Shown here piece by piece: positions 50,996-62,018 of a stretch of 64,000 nucleotides of DNA. This DNA comes from Thalassotalea mangrovi (GTDB lineage Bacteria > Pseudomonadota > Gammaproteobacteria > Enterobacterales > Alteromonadaceae). The stretch lies in assembly GCF_005116735.1 (NCBI RefSeq), contig NZ_SWDB01000021.1, positions 1 to 64,000 of the forward strand. The letters are read 5' to 3'. Position 1 is the stretch's first letter. Each line of letters begins with the position of its first letter. The position numbers and the translations under genes were made by a program. The notes beneath the pieces are model-generated. The model ran no database searches. It was not told the origin of the DNA and worked only from the letters and a program-made list of their open reading frames with translations.

Positions 50996-52303
50996 CTAAT
51001 GATTGCTGCGAAACCTTGCAGACAACCGTTTCGAAGGGGGCACAATCACCTGCCCCTGTTTCATTGAATACTCTATGTGGTTAAGGGTTTCCAATCCCTG
51101 GCCGGGATCTTTGCCCAGCACCAGAAAACTGGCATCACAACCAACCTCAAAGCAGGCGAGCTTTCGATTGGGAAACAAATACTGGGACGTAGCAAATAAG
51201 GTATTTAATACTTCCTGGCGAGAAAAAGCGCCAATCAGGTAATAATGCTTGCCTTCATCAAACAACCTGGCGTACCCGCCACTACCGGTCAGTATCGGAA
51301 TATTGTAAGCCTTTAACATTTGCAGGTTATTGCGTTGCAGCTGATAGTGCTGTTGCAGGTGTGAATCGGTCACCGCAGATTTACCAGCTTGCCTGGAAAC
51401 CGTGCGGGCCAGATGGTAGACAGGAATTACTTTAACCTGATTCTTCTGCATTGCCTGAATGGATTTGATCGATAACTTAGCCGAGGGCTGAATGGATTGA
51501 TCGCGACTAATACTGTGTCCCGGCAGTTGGGTAATAAAGTCGACACCAGCCTCGGCCGCCACCAGGGTATCATAGTCGGTTTCAACCTGAGCCATCACCT
51601 GAATATTATGATAATGCAAGGTTTCCACCAAATCGGCGACCAATTCCGGGTCAACACCATAAACGGTTTCAACATCAAGGCGATTCTTGCGAGAATGATG
51701 CCGCTCCGAGTAATACAGGAAAATTTTCACCAGTTTACTACCCTGCTCCTGCAATTGCTTTGCAGTTTTGGGAATATCAAACTTATCTTTAATGCGATAA
51801 ACCTCGTTATTCGCGCTTTTATTAAGCTCATAGGGAATCGGCGCCAGGCCGGCGAGGCTATTATCGAATCGGGCAAAATCGGCAGTAATCGCCCCCTGCA
51901 TTAATGCCATATCGTATGTGGTAGGGCTGCGAAAAAAGGATTGCAAGCGGGGCAATTCGGTACTGGATGCATTGGCATTCATGGCGTAAAAAACCCCACT
52001 GCGCAGTAACCTATCGCTGCGGGTACGGTCGACAGCCGCGACATAATGCTGAGCATCCGCTAAGGGCGGCACCAAGAAGAAACCGTCAAAGGATATTTTC
52101 TTACTGGAACGAAAACATTTACTGAGAACAACAAGCTTTTGCTGGTATACGCACAGATCTTTTTTAACAAAGCCAAGCGCCGGATCCCATACTTTGCCAT
52201 CCATATACATGGTTGGCCGGGATTGCGCCTTACTGTCAAAAATTGCCAATGCAAAAACCATTATCAATAATATTGATAATGGAAAGCGAAAGTTCATAAA
52301 CAA
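50996..52303 (-). CDS. Exported amidohydrolase-like protein, probably metal-site degenerate
   Basis: The 435-residue product has a signal peptide (to about DSKAQ) and an amidohydrolase-type layout: an N-terminal beta-sandwich strand (MYMDGKVWD), then a barrel. Where active enzymes have DxHxH, it reads LADAQHYV. The later expected His and the GTD motif are replaced by AQVETDYD and LTGSGG. It may therefore be a non-enzymatic relative, such as a binding protein. It is convergent with mscS and alone on its strand. Confidence 0.7.
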   Translation of the reverse strand: MFMNFRFPLSILLIMVFALAIFDSKAQSRPTMYMDGKVWDPALGFVKKDLCVYQQKLVVLSKCFRSSKKISFDGFFLVPPLADAQHYVAAVDRTRSDRLLRSGVFYAMNANASSTELPRLQSFFRSPTTYDMALMQGAITADFARFDNSLAGLAPIPYELNKSANNEVYRIKDKFDIPKTAKQLQEQGSKLVKIFLYYSERHHSRKNRLDVETVYGVDPELVADLVETLHYHNIQVMAQVETDYDTLVAAEAGVDFITQLPGHSISRDQSIQPSAKLSIKSIQAMQKNQVKVIPVYHLARTVSRQAGKSAVTDSHLQQHYQLQRNNLQMLKAYNIPILTGSGGYARLFDEGKHYYLIGAFSRQEVLNTLFATSQYLFPNRKLACFEVGCDASFLVLGKDPGQGLETLNHIEYSMKQGQVIVPPSKRLSARFRSNH

Positions 52304-52534
52304 ATCTCAATGCCAGCATCTTTGAACTGCTCAATCAAATCGCTCTGGTGCTTAGTGTTAGATTAGTATTCTCTGACTATATGTTAGTACAGCTTTGCCA
52401 ATGGATAAAATTTCAGCAGCGATTAATTCCCGGGAGATCGCACAATTTCACTGACAATCCGGAATTCTTCAGCAACTTACCCGAAATGAAATTACTGTGA
52501 TACACTGGCTGAAAAGTAATGTATTTCTCTATCT

Positions 52535-52969
52535 ATGAAGGCAGAACAACTTCTCAAACAAGCACAACAGGCCTGTAAACAGCGAGGCGCCAGACTAACC
52601 AGTGCCCGCGAGCAGGTATTCTTATTAATGGCTGAAAGTGAACAGGCAATCGGTGCCTATGATCTTCTGGAAAAGCTACAAGCCATCGACCCTGGCGCCA
52701 AGCCGGCAACCGTTTATCGAGCTTTGGATTTTCTGTCCAAACAGGGGTTTGTTCACAAAATCGAATCGATAAATGCGTTTGTACTGTGCCATCACTTCAG
52801 TGACTGCGCCCATCCGGTCCAATTACTGATTTGCGATCATTGTGGTCACGTAGAAGAAATTCAGTCCGGCAACCTGGATTTAGCAATGCGGGCGATGGCT
52901 GATGCCAGTGGTTTTACCATCAGTCACCAGATTGTTGAAGCCCACGGCACCTGCCATAACTGCCAGTAA
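52535..52969 (+). CDS. zur: Zinc uptake regulator Zur (Fur family)
   Basis: A repressor of zinc-import genes. The 144-residue product has a winged helix (GARLTSAREQVFLLMAES...PATVYRALDFLSKQGFVHKIES), the regulatory-zinc Cys/His region (FVLCHHFSDCAHP), and the structural Cys pair in CDHCGH and at the end CHNC. The pattern fits Zur better than Fur. It stands alone. No clear Zur box was seen in its own promoter. Confidence 0.92.
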   Translation: MKAEQLLKQAQQACKQRGARLTSAREQVFLLMAESEQAIGAYDLLEKLQAIDPGAKPATVYRALDFLSKQGFVHKIESINAFVLCHHFSDCAHPVQLLICDHCGHVEEIQSGNLDLAMRAMADASGFTISHQIVEAHGTCHNCQ

Positions 52970-52996
52970 CACGGGCAATCAATTCAATACATTACA

Positions 52997-53206
52997 TTAG
53001 GAGTAGACCTGACGGTCTCCAAGTGAATTGCGAACGTGACAATCGCCATCCAGTACGGCAACGATAATTTTATCATCCCGATATCCCTGAGGTAGAATGA
53101 CACGCTGGTTTTTTTCGACTTCCAGCCCGGTTAACACTTCCGCACAAATCGAAGTCATATCGGTTTGATCGTAATACAGCACAGTGATGGCGTTGTTAGT
53201 ATCCAT
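52997..53206 (-). CDS. Small conserved protein, TIGR02922-like
   Basis: The 69-residue product has ITVLYYDQTD at the start and RVILPQGYRDDKIIVAVLDGDCHVRNSLGDR near the end. This recalls the TIGR02922 family known from Colwellia and relatives (function unknown). It is soluble, probably a small beta protein. It is convergent with zur, on its own. Confidence 0.7.
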   Translation of the reverse strand: MDTNNAITVLYYDQTDMTSICAEVLTGLEVEKNQRVILPQGYRDDKIIVAVLDGDCHVRNSLGDRQVYS

Positions 53207-53286
53207 GTTATAGCCTCTAAATTAGCCAGGTTCCATTGTCTTCTGCTGCCAAGGACTTCGAAACCGAGGATATAATCACTATAGTC

Positions 53287-54387
53287 TTAGTTTGATAAAA
53301 CGTCTATTTTGACTCGGGCGGTGATATTACAGAGGAGTTCGTATGGAATCGTTTCGGCATCGGCCGCTACGTCTTCGATGGCCAGGTTTTGCCCCCAGAG
53401 CTCCACATAATCGCCAACCTGAGCATTGCTTTCAGGCCCCAAATCGACGGTAATCATATCCATCGACACGCGTCCAACCAAAGGAACCCGTACACCGTTT
53501 ACCAAAACCGGAGTTCCGATCCTGGCATGACGCGGGTAGCCATCACCATAACCAATAGCAACAACACCAATACGGGTATTGCGGCTGGCGGTGTAAGTGG
53601 CTCCATAACCGACACTGTCGCCTTCCTGAATCGATTTAACCGCAATCAGGGAGGAATGTAGCGTCATCACCGGCTTTAACTGCACATCATCGACGTTAGC
53701 CGGATGCAATGGATTTACCCCATATAGCATCACCCCGGGACGAACCCACTGGTAATGACATTCAGGCCAGGCGAGAATTGCTCCGGAATTGGCCAGTGAG
53801 CGAGGGAAGCTGCCATCTGTACAGGTACGTTCAAACAGCGCGATTTGTCGAGGGGTGATATCGCTGTTCAGTTGATCTGAGCTGCTCAGATGGCTCAGCA
53901 CAACAATCTCACGATCAACCACAGGACAAGTGCGTAATCTTTGGTAAAAACTCTGAAATTGTTGCGGTTCAATGCCAAGGCGATTCATCCCAGTATCCAC
54001 TTTTAACCAGACCTTGAGCGGCAATTGAATCTGTCCTGTTAGCGCCGCCATGGCCTCGAGGGCAGATAACTGGAATTCGCTGTGAACCACGATTTGCAGA
54101 TTGTGTGCGACGATTAAGGGCAGGTCATCAGCACTGAAAAAGCCTTCCATTAACACCAGTTCGGTATTAATACCCGCTTCTCGCAGCGCAATAGCTTCAT
54201 CGATTCTGGCGACGCCATATGCATCTACAGCGCCATTGAGGTGATGCGCAACCGTGAAAGCGCCATGGCCGTAGGCATTTGCTTTAAGCATTGCCACAAC
54301 CTTACTGTTCGGTGCCAGGCGTTTTATCGTTGCCAGGTTATGATCCAGTGCATCAAGGTGAATATCGGCGGTAGCAATAGCCTGCAT
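53287..54387 (-). CDS. alr: Alanine racemase
   Basis: A PLP enzyme that makes D-alanine for peptidoglycan. The PLP lysine is in VVAMLKANAYGHGAF. The second catalytic Tyr is in VGYGATYTASRNTRIGVVAIGYGDGYPRH. I start at the ATG at 54387 (GGGAC before it), which gives MQAIATADIHLDALDHNL as in other Alr proteins. A longer frame from 54450 would run back into dnaB. It follows dnaB directly, the usual order. Confidence 0.94.
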   Translation of the reverse strand: MQAIATADIHLDALDHNLATIKRLAPNSKVVAMLKANAYGHGAFTVAHHLNGAVDAYGVARIDEAIALREAGINTELVLMEGFFSADDLPLIVAHNLQIVVHSEFQLSALEAMAALTGQIQLPLKVWLKVDTGMNRLGIEPQQFQSFYQRLRTCPVVDREIVVLSHLSSSDQLNSDITPRQIALFERTCTDGSFPRSLANSGAILAWPECHYQWVRPGVMLYGVNPLHPANVDDVQLKPVMTLHSSLIAVKSIQEGDSVGYGATYTASRNTRIGVVAIGYGDGYPRHARIGTPVLVNGVRVPLVGRVSMDMITVDLGPESNAQVGDYVELWGQNLAIEDVAADAETIPYELLCNITARVKIDVLSN

Positions 54388-54412
54388 ATCAGCGTCCCGT
54401 ATAACTGTATGG

Positions 54413-55825
54413 CTAATCTTCTTCGAACGCCGGACCGGCATAGTTATCAAAACGTGAAAACTGTCCCTGGAAGGTCAGGCGCACCCGGCCTATCGGGCCG
54501 TTACGTTGTTTACCGATAATGATTTCTGCCGTGCCCTTATCGGGCGAATCATCGTGATATACCTCGTCACGATAAATAAACATGATCAAATCGGCATCCT
54601 GCTCGATAGAGCCGGATTCACGTAAATCGGAGTTTACCGGACGTTTATCGGCACGTTGCTCCAAACTACGGTTTAGCTGCGACAGGGCAATAACAGGTAC
54701 CTGCAACTCCTTCGCCAGTGCTTTTAGTGAACGGGAGATTTCGGCAATTTCCAGGGTCCGGTTATCACTAAACGCCGGCACCCGCATTAACTGCAGGTAA
54801 TCCACCATGATTAATGACAGGCCACCGTGGTCACGATGAATTCGACGGGCACGGGAGCGCACTTCGGTAGGAGTCAATCCCGAGGCATCGTCAACAAACA
54901 TCTTACCTTTTTCAATCAACAGGCCCATGGTCGAGGAGAGCCTGGCCCAATCCTCATCACCGAGCTGGCCGGTACGAATTTTGGTTTGATCGATGCGTCC
55001 TAAGGATGCCAGCATCCTCATCATGATTTGTTCGGACGGCATCTCTAGTGAGAAGATCAAAGCCGGTTTGTCCTGCATCATCGCCGCATTTTCTGCCAGG
55101 TTCATTGCAAACGTGGTTTTACCCATCGACGGACGGGCGGCAACGATAATCAAATCTGACGGCTGCAGGCCGGCGGTCATCTTATCAAGATCCTGAAAAC
55201 CGGTGCTTACCCCGGTTACCCCATCGTGCGGTTGTCCGTAAAGTTTTTCAATCTTATCAACCGTCTTTTCCAACACCGAATGAATATTTTCCGGACCTTC
55301 CGATTTATTGGCTCGTTGCTCCGCTATCTGGAAGACCTTCGACTCAGCAAAGTCCAGTAGCTCACTACTTTCCCGGCCCTGGGGATCATAACCAGCATCG
55401 GCAATCTCATTGGCTACCGCAATCAATTCACGGGTTACTGCACGTTCACGGACGATAGCCGCATAAGCATAGATGTTAGACGCACTTGGCGTGTTTTTCA
55501 TCATTTCTGCAAGATACACGAAGCCACCCACATCATCGATTTGCTGCTGGTTTTCCAGAGCTTCGGACAGGGTGATCAAATCTACCGGATTGCCCTTTTC
55601 AATCAGGTCACCAATGGTATTAAAAATAATGCGATGGGAACGGGAATAAAAATCCTGGGCAACAACACGCTCGGCAACATTATCCCAGGCTTCATTGTCT
55701 AACAACAAGCCACCCAGGACGGACTGCTCCGCCTCCATCGAATGCGGGGCAACTTTTAATTGTTCTACCTGCTTGTCACGGTCTGCTTTATTAAATTGCG
55801 TCTGCGCGGCCTGCTTTTGCGCCAT
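54413..55825 (-). CDS. dnaB: Replicative DNA helicase DnaB
   Basis: The hexameric helicase of the replication fork. The 470-residue product has the N-terminal DnaB domain (PHSMEAEQSVLGGLLLDNEAWDNVAERV), Walker A in ARPSMGKTTFAMN, Walker B in LSLIMVDYLQLM, and LSQLNRSLEQR...SDLRESGSIEQDAD. It is complete. In many relatives dnaB follows rplI; here the gene upstream is spoVR, so the usual rpsF-rpsR-rplI block lies elsewhere. Confidence 0.97.
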   Translation of the reverse strand: MAQKQAAQTQFNKADRDKQVEQLKVAPHSMEAEQSVLGGLLLDNEAWDNVAERVVAQDFYSRSHRIIFNTIGDLIEKGNPVDLITLSEALENQQQIDDVGGFVYLAEMMKNTPSASNIYAYAAIVRERAVTRELIAVANEIADAGYDPQGRESSELLDFAESKVFQIAEQRANKSEGPENIHSVLEKTVDKIEKLYGQPHDGVTGVSTGFQDLDKMTAGLQPSDLIIVAARPSMGKTTFAMNLAENAAMMQDKPALIFSLEMPSEQIMMRMLASLGRIDQTKIRTGQLGDEDWARLSSTMGLLIEKGKMFVDDASGLTPTEVRSRARRIHRDHGGLSLIMVDYLQLMRVPAFSDNRTLEIAEISRSLKALAKELQVPVIALSQLNRSLEQRADKRPVNSDLRESGSIEQDADLIMFIYRDEVYHDDSPDKGTAEIIIGKQRNGPIGRVRLTFQGQFSRFDNYAGPAFEED

Positions 55826-55974
55826 GAATTTAAGATCCTGCTCGAGAGTGAATGAATTCAGCTATTATCGCTGATTTGACTCTCCAAGATAAGTCATTGC
55901 GGCTAAGAATTGAAGTGAAAATTACAGCTTGGCAACAATTTCGGGAGGATTGCCAGTGCTTGCTGGCAGCCATT

Positions 55975-57519
55975 TTAGCTGTTATCCAGTTTCGGAGGGC
56001 AGGTACCGATGACCCGCTCATTGCCTTTTTCTTCTCGTTGCACCAGTTTAACGTCAAACTTCCACAAATAATAAAGATGTTTAAGAACCTCCTGATAAGA
56101 CGGATGCAATGGTACCTTCTGATGGGGGACGTATTCCAGCGTTAAGGTTCTGTCACCGTCAATATCGGCATTGATAATCTGGATATTAGGTTCAATTTCA
56201 CTGAGGTTATACTGATTCGATAACGCCTGGCGAATACGTCGGTAGCCGGATTCATTATGAATCGACTCGACCCGGATATAAGGGCTGGTCGCATCATCTT
56301 TGATATGGAACAACTTGAAGTCACGTATCAGTTTTGGTGACAAATACTGACTGATAAAACTCTCATCCTTGAAGTTTTGCATGGCAAAATGCACCGCATC
56401 CAGCCAGTCAGTGCCGGCCAGTTCAGGAAACCATTCGCGATCCTCATCGGTCGGTTGCTCGCAGATCCGTCGAATGTCGGTAAACATATGAAAGCCGAGG
56501 GCATAGGGGTTGATGCCGGAATAGCCCTTGCTGTTGTATGCCGGCTGACCAATCACATTGGAATGATGATGGACAAATTCAAGCATAAATTTGTCGCTGA
56601 GTTTGCCTTCATCGTATAGATGATTCAATAGTGTGTAATGCCAGAAGCAGGCCCAGCCTTCGTTCATCACCTGAGTTTGCTTTTGTGGATAAAAGTACTG
56701 TGCCAGCTTACGAACGATACGGACAATTTCCCGTTGCCAGGATTTTAACAGAGGAGAGTTTTTTTCAATAAAATAGAGCAGGTTTTCCTGCGGTTGCTCA
56801 GGAAACCTGGCTTTATCACGCGTTGCCGACGGCTCCTGCCTGGCAAATTTTTGCCACAAACTGTTAACCTGAGACTGCAAATACTCCTGACGTTGTTTTT
56901 GTCGTTTCCGCTCCTCTTTCAGAGAGATTCGCTGCGGTCGCTTATACCGGTCGACACCATGGGTCATCAGCGCATGGCAGGCATCCAGCGTAGATTCCAC
57001 CTCATCGACACCATGCAGCTCCTCGCAACGGGCAATGTAATTTTTGGCAAACAACAGATAGTCGATAATGGAGCTGGCATCGGTCCAGGACTTGAACAGA
57101 TAATTGCCTTTAAAAAAGGAATTATGGCCATAACAGGCATGTGCCATGACCAACGCCTGCATGGTCAAGGTATTTTCTTCCATCAGGTAGGCGATACAGG
57201 GGTTTGAATTAATGACAATTTCATACGCCAGTCCCATATGACCACGCTTATAGGTTTGTTGGGTCTGGATGAACTTCTTGCCAAAAGACCAGTGATGGTA
57301 GCCAATAGGCATACCCACGCTGGCGTAGGCATCCATCATCTGCTCCGAGGTAATCATTTCAATTTGATTAGGATAGGTATCCAGTCGATAATGTTCTGCA
57401 ACCCGGGCCAGCTCCTGCTCATAGACCTGCAAATCGGCAAAGGTCCAGTCTGCGCAATCCGGCAGGCACCCCCGATAGGTAGCATTTGCCTCAGCGATAT
57501 GTTGGTTATTCTTTGACAT
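55975..57519 (-). CDS. SpoVR-family protein (YcgB)
   Basis: A conserved protein of stress and stationary-phase operons; its biochemical role is not known. The product is 514 residues from the ATG at 57519, chosen because GGGAG precedes it and it overlaps the end of yeaH. Typical segments: [53 protein letters not shown] and [20 protein letters not shown]. It is the last gene of prkA-yeaH-spoVR. Confidence 0.94.
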   Translation of the reverse strand: MSKNNQHIAEANATYRGCLPDCADWTFADLQVYEQELARVAEHYRLDTYPNQIEMITSEQMMDAYASVGMPIGYHHWSFGKKFIQTQQTYKRGHMGLAYEIVINSNPCIAYLMEENTLTMQALVMAHACYGHNSFFKGNYLFKSWTDASSIIDYLLFAKNYIARCEELHGVDEVESTLDACHALMTHGVDRYKRPQRISLKEERKRQKQRQEYLQSQVNSLWQKFARQEPSATRDKARFPEQPQENLLYFIEKNSPLLKSWQREIVRIVRKLAQYFYPQKQTQVMNEGWACFWHYTLLNHLYDEGKLSDKFMLEFVHHHSNVIGQPAYNSKGYSGINPYALGFHMFTDIRRICEQPTDEDREWFPELAGTDWLDAVHFAMQNFKDESFISQYLSPKLIRDFKLFHIKDDATSPYIRVESIHNESGYRRIRQALSNQYNLSEIEPNIQIINADIDGDRTLTLEYVPHQKVPLHPSYQEVLKHLYYLWKFDVKLVQREEKGNERVIGTCPPKLDNS

Positions 57520-58807
57520 TAACCACTCCCGCACTGACACCATTGGTCGATTTTTTAAAGAGATCGCGAAACACCGGATAAATATCGCTTATTTCGCGGA
57601 TTCGACGCATGGCAAAATGACTTTCGCTATTGGCTAATGCCCGATACCGTTGCCACAGAGATTTATGTAAATCCTGGGTGATTTCTATATAGGCATAGAA
57701 CCGTACCGCCGGCAGGATCTGGTTTTTCAACAACTCATAACACTTTTCGGTATCGTCCTGCCAGTTATCACCATCAGAAGCCTGGGCCGCATATATATTC
57801 CAGTCGCCCGAGCTATAACGTTCTGCGACAATTTCCTGCATCAACTCAAGTGCGCTGGAAACAATGGTACCGCCGGTTTCCCGGGAGTAAAAAAAGTCCT
57901 GCTCATCCACTTCTTTCGCCTGGGTATGATGGATGATGTAGACCACATCAATTGTCTGGTAAGTACGGCTTAAAAACAGATACAGCAAAATATAAAACCG
58001 CTTAGCAATGTCTTTGGTGGCCTGCACCATCGATCCGGAAACGTCCATCAGACAAAACATCACCGCTTTAGATGTGGGAACCGCCTGTTTATCGTAATTG
58101 CGATAATGCATATCAAAGCTGTCGATAAAGGGTACCGCACTAATCCGCTCTTTGAGCATATCAATCTGTGCCTGCAATTGGGCGACGATATTGGGGTCAT
58201 GGTTTTCACTCGCCAGCACCTGCTCAAGCTCCTGCTCGCAAGCTTTTAATTCCCGTCGCTTGCCACTGGTCATCGCGATGCGCCTGGCAATCGATCCCTG
58301 TAACGATTTAACGATATCGATATTGGCGGGAACGCCTTCGGCGCAATAACCGGAGCGGACGGTTTTGTATTCCACTAATTTGTCGAGTTGACTTTTTTGC
58401 AGGTTGGGGAGTTCTAAATCATCGAACAACAAATTGAGATATTCATCATGGGAAATTGAAAATACGAAGTCATCCTGTCCCTGGCCCCGGTCGCTGGCAT
58501 TGCCAGCGCCACTGCCCTGCCCGCCCTGCGCTTTCGGACGCGGAATTTTATCGCCCTCTGCAAACTGGTCATTACCTGCAAATACCCGGTTTTTACTGCC
58601 ACCATCACCTTGTCGAAATACCGGCTCGAGCAAATCTTTCTTGGCAATTGATACGTCCTGACCTGTGGTTAAGTCAGTCACCTTACGATCATTAATGCTG
58701 TCGGCCAGAGAACGCTTAATCTGGTTTTTATGACGACGAAAAAATCTCTGGCGATTCACCATAGATTTGTTTTTACTGTTCAATCGTCGGTCAATAAAAT
58801 TAGCCAT
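57506..58807 (-). CDS. yeaH: YeaH/YhbH family protein (DUF444)
   Basis: The 433-residue product has an N-terminal basic part ([19 protein letters not shown]), a glycine-rich linker ([21 protein letters not shown]) and a von Willebrand A-like domain with the metal motif CLMDVSGSM. It acts with the PrkA kinase in stress and starvation responses in E. coli. It lies between prkA and spoVR in the same order as in many Proteobacteria. Confidence 0.94.
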   Translation of the reverse strand: MANFIDRRLNSKNKSMVNRQRFFRRHKNQIKRSLADSINDRKVTDLTTGQDVSIAKKDLLEPVFRQGDGGSKNRVFAGNDQFAEGDKIPRPKAQGGQGSGAGNASDRGQGQDDFVFSISHDEYLNLLFDDLELPNLQKSQLDKLVEYKTVRSGYCAEGVPANIDIVKSLQGSIARRIAMTSGKRRELKACEQELEQVLASENHDPNIVAQLQAQIDMLKERISAVPFIDSFDMHYRNYDKQAVPTSKAVMFCLMDVSGSMVQATKDIAKRFYILLYLFLSRTYQTIDVVYIIHHTQAKEVDEQDFFYSRETGGTIVSSALELMQEIVAERYSSGDWNIYAAQASDGDNWQDDTEKCYELLKNQILPAVRFYAYIEITQDLHKSLWQRYRALANSESHFAMRRIREISDIYPVFRDLFKKSTNGVSAGVVNVKE

Positions 58808-58883
58808 GCCTTATATGCCTTTGTTGAACCAATCCCTGGCAGGAAACTACATTACCTTTTCTCCTGATTGGAAACGCTGGAAA

Positions 58884-60818
58884 TTAAGAAGACTTTCTGA
58901 CTCTCAGATACCACTCACTCAACAAACGTACCTGTTTGCGTGTGTAGCCTTTGGCGACCATACGCTCGACAAATTCGTCGTGTTTTTTCTGATCATCGGA
59001 AGAGGTCTTGGTATTAAATGAAATCACCGGCAACAGATCCTCGGTATTTGAGAACATTTTTTTCTCAATCACAGTGCGCAGTTTTTCGTAACTGGTCCAG
59101 ATTGGGTTGTTGCCATTGTTATTCGCCTTCGCCCGTAACACGAAATTGACGATTTCATTGCGAAAATCTTTCGGATTCGAAATACCTGCTGGCTTTTCGA
59201 TTTTCTCTAACTCGTTATTCAGGGCACTACGGTCGAGGATCTGACCAGTCTCTGCATCCCGGTATTCCTGATCCTGAATCCAGAAATCGGCATAGACGAC
59301 ATAACGGTCAAAAATGTTCTGTCCATATTCCGAGTAGGATTCGAGGTAAGCGGTCTGGATCTCTTTACCGATAAACTCGATATATTGCGGGATCAGGTAG
59401 CCTTTAATAAATTCAAGGTAGCGGTCGGCGGTCTCTTTGGGTAATTGCTCGCGCTCTATTTGTTGTTCGAGCACATAAAATAAGTGCACCGGATTGGCCG
59501 CCACTTCCTTATGGTCGAAATTAAACACCCGGGATAGAATTTTAAAGGCGAAACGGGTCGACAAGCCTGACATCCCTTCATCAACGCCAGCATAGTCCCG
59601 GTACTCCTGATAGGATTTAGCTTTCGGATCGGTGTCTTTCAGGGTTTCCCCGTTGTAAACCCGCATTTTCGAATAAATACTGGAATTTTCCGGCACTGCC
59701 AGGCGCGACAAGACGCTGAATTGGGCCAGGATATCGAGAGTTCCCGGTGCGCACTGGGCATCGACCAGTTCCGAGTTTCTCAATAGTTTCTGATAAATTT
59801 TGATTTCTTCGGTAACCCGCATGCAATACGGTACCTTGACGATATAAACCCGGTCGAGAAACGCCTCGTTATTTTTATTGTTTTTGAAACTCAACCATTC
59901 GGATTCATTCGAGTGAGCAAGTATAATGCCGTCAAATGGTAATGCCGACAGGCCTTCGGTCGGATTGTAATTACCTTCCTGAGTGGCGGTAAGCAATGGA
60001 TGTAACACTTTTATCGGCGCTTTGAACATCTCGACAAATTCCATCAACCCCTGGTTTGCCCGACACAAGGCACCGGAATAGCCATAGGCATCGGCATCGT
60101 TTTGAGCGAAATGTTCAAGCTGGCGAATATCTACCTTACCAACCAAAGAGGAGATATCCTGATTGTTGTCGTCACCAGGTTCGGTTTTAGCGATGGCGAT
60201 CTGGTCGAGAATGGACGGGTATATTTTGCTGACTTTGAACTGGGCAATATCACCTTTAAATTCATGCAAGCGTTTCGCAGCCCAGGGAGACATAATACCG
60301 TTCAGGTATCTACTGGGAATGGCATATTCCTGTTCGAGTATTTTTCCATCATTTTCAGCATCAAACAGGGCCAGGGGATGATCATTAACCGGACTTCGCT
60401 GGCCATTGGCACTGAGCACATAAATGGGTTGTGACTGCATCAGGGTTTTCAGCTTTTCTGCCAGTGATGATTTACCGCCACCAACCGGACCGAGCAGGTA
60501 AAGTACCTGTTTCTTTTCTTCTAATCCCTGCGACGCGTGCATCAGGTATGAGACGATTTGCTCAATTGCCTCTTCCATCCCATAAAATTCTGAAAATGCC
60601 GGGTACCTGGCGATGACCCGGTTAGAGAAGATGCGACTCAATATCGGCTCTTGGGATGTATCAATCATCTCTGGTTCACCGATAGCGGCCAACAGGCGTT
60701 CGGCAGCATTGGCATACGCCATTTTGTCGTCACGACAAAGCTCAAGAAACTGCGCCAGAGTATACTCCTCTTCCTGGGCTTGTTCGTAGCGGCTCTGGAA
60801 CTGTTGGAAAATACTCAT
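58884..60818 (-). CDS. yeaG: PrkA-type serine protein kinase (YeaG)
   Basis: The product is 644 residues from the ATG at 60818 (GGGGG before it; a longer frame to 60839 is unlikely), beginning MSIFQQFQSRYEQAQEE. Features: an AAA+ Walker A (LLGPVGGGKSSLAEKLK at about 95-111), ILAHSNESEWLSFKNNKNNEAFLDRVYIVKVPY, and a C-terminal helical kinase-like part. It belongs to the nitrogen-starvation and stationary-phase operon known in enterobacteria. It is the first gene of the three. Confidence 0.95.
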   Translation of the reverse strand: MSIFQQFQSRYEQAQEEEYTLAQFLELCRDDKMAYANAAERLLAAIGEPEMIDTSQEPILSRIFSNRVIARYPAFSEFYGMEEAIEQIVSYLMHASQGLEEKKQVLYLLGPVGGGKSSLAEKLKTLMQSQPIYVLSANGQRSPVNDHPLALFDAENDGKILEQEYAIPSRYLNGIMSPWAAKRLHEFKGDIAQFKVSKIYPSILDQIAIAKTEPGDDNNQDISSLVGKVDIRQLEHFAQNDADAYGYSGALCRANQGLMEFVEMFKAPIKVLHPLLTATQEGNYNPTEGLSALPFDGIILAHSNESEWLSFKNNKNNEAFLDRVYIVKVPYCMRVTEEIKIYQKLLRNSELVDAQCAPGTLDILAQFSVLSRLAVPENSSIYSKMRVYNGETLKDTDPKAKSYQEYRDYAGVDEGMSGLSTRFAFKILSRVFNFDHKEVAANPVHLFYVLEQQIEREQLPKETADRYLEFIKGYLIPQYIEFIGKEIQTAYLESYSEYGQNIFDRYVVYADFWIQDQEYRDAETGQILDRSALNNELEKIEKPAGISNPKDFRNEIVNFVLRAKANNNGNNPIWTSYEKLRTVIEKKMFSNTEDLLPVISFNTKTSSDDQKKHDEFVERMVAKGYTRKQVRLLSEWYLRVRKSS

Positions 60819-61018
60819 AGTTGCCCCCACAAAATTCATTCCGTTATTAATTTAGACCGTGAAATTGGCCGTTTTACTTAAATATAAACTCAAAAATTAA
60901 CTATCGCCTTTTTTAGAAGCAATAAATGTTGAACTTGAATTTTCGAAAAAAGGTGCTAGCTCAAGCACTTGTGAGGGGTGATAAATAGCGCGGGATATTT
61001 TAAAAAAGATGTTAAGTT

Positions 61019-61045
61019 TCCAGCCCTTAGGGGCCAAGGGCTGGA
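61019..61045 (-). terminator. Hairpin after the DUF4097 gene, probable terminator
   Basis: CCAGCCCTT and AAGGGCTGG form a 9-bp stem eight bases past the gene end. The T run is poor, so termination strength is uncertain. Confidence 0.55.
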
Positions 61046-61052
61046 ATATGGG

Positions 61053-62006
61053 TTAGTGACTTAAACGAATGGTGCCGCTAACGGTACTGGCTTTAAGTGA
61101 GGCTGCGCCACTGCCTAATTGAGTATCGAGTCGGCTGCTCGGACCATATTTAGCTTTTACCACTTTATCATCACTGATCCGATTGATGATCTTGCCGCCG
61201 GCATTACTGTCAATGCGAACACTAACATTGGCCTGCTCCTGCATCACCAGGGCAATATTGCCACTCACCGATGACATTTTGACAATGGCATCATCTAGGA
61301 TAACCATATTCGCATCGACATCTCCACTAACACTGGACAGGGATAATTTCGACAGGTTGCGATAATTCACATCAAGGTTTCCCGACACGACATTGGCATT
61401 TAGCTCTTTCGCTTCACCATTGGCTGCAATATTGCCACTGACCGCATTAAGCTCGATCAGGCCAACTGAATTTTTATCATCAATATCACCACTTACCGTG
61501 GATAACATCACCTTGCCTTTCAGGTCGACGCTGTCGATATCACCGCTAACGGACTCGATACGAACTTTATCTGCAATATTACTGACATCGATATTTCCGC
61601 TTACGGTTTTTACATGCAATGACTGGCTAAGGTCGGCAACGCTGACCGCCGATGATACGCCGGCAAATTTTACCTCCGCGGCCATTGGCACCTGGACCGA
61701 AAAGTCACTCTCCTGTTGTTTCGAACTCCAGAAGCTCTGATCGATTTTGGCCGGCATTTTTACCTGAACGTAGATGGTGTTGCCTTTCTGCTCAAAAATA
61801 AAATCGGTAGCCATTTCATCAATCACCCCGTTAACCCAGACTTCGTCTTTGTCGGTGCCGGTGATCGTAACCTTGCCTCGCATATTTTCGATCACGACAT
61901 TGATGTCTGATGCTGCAGGTAATCGCTGATCAACCTGGCGCGCATCCGCAGCCTGAACTGAAGTCGAAAAGGCGGTAAAGAATACTGACAAAAGAATCAA
62001 GCGCAT
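61053..62006 (-). CDS. Exported DUF4097 beta-repeat protein
   Basis: The 317-residue product has a signal peptide (cleavage after VQAA) and a long run of short beta repeats built on VSGDI/VSGNI (at least seven between about residues 135 and 255), forming a right-handed beta-helix-like fold. These proteins are usually encoded with an ECF sigma and an anti-sigma factor, as here, and are thought to act at the envelope. It is last in the operon, 12 bases after the anti-sigma gene. Confidence 0.88.
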   Translation of the reverse strand: MRLILLSVFFTAFSTSVQAADARQVDQRLPAASDINVVIENMRGKVTITGTDKDEVWVNGVIDEMATDFIFEQKGNTIYVQVKMPAKIDQSFWSSKQQESDFSVQVPMAAEVKFAGVSSAVSVADLSQSLHVKTVSGNIDVSNIADKVRIESVSGDIDSVDLKGKVMLSTVSGDIDDKNSVGLIELNAVSGNIAANGEAKELNANVVSGNLDVNYRNLSKLSLSSVSGDVDANMVILDDAIVKMSSVSGNIALVMQEQANVSVRIDSNAGGKIINRISDDKVVKAKYGPSSRLDTQLGSGAASLKASTVSGTIRLSH

Positions 62007-62018
62007 GGTTGTAACCTC

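Noticed and set aside
55826..55974. Weak hairpin between spoVR and dnaB as a terminator
   Set aside because: TGCCAG...CTGGCA has a short stem and no T run on the right strand; support is too thin to list.
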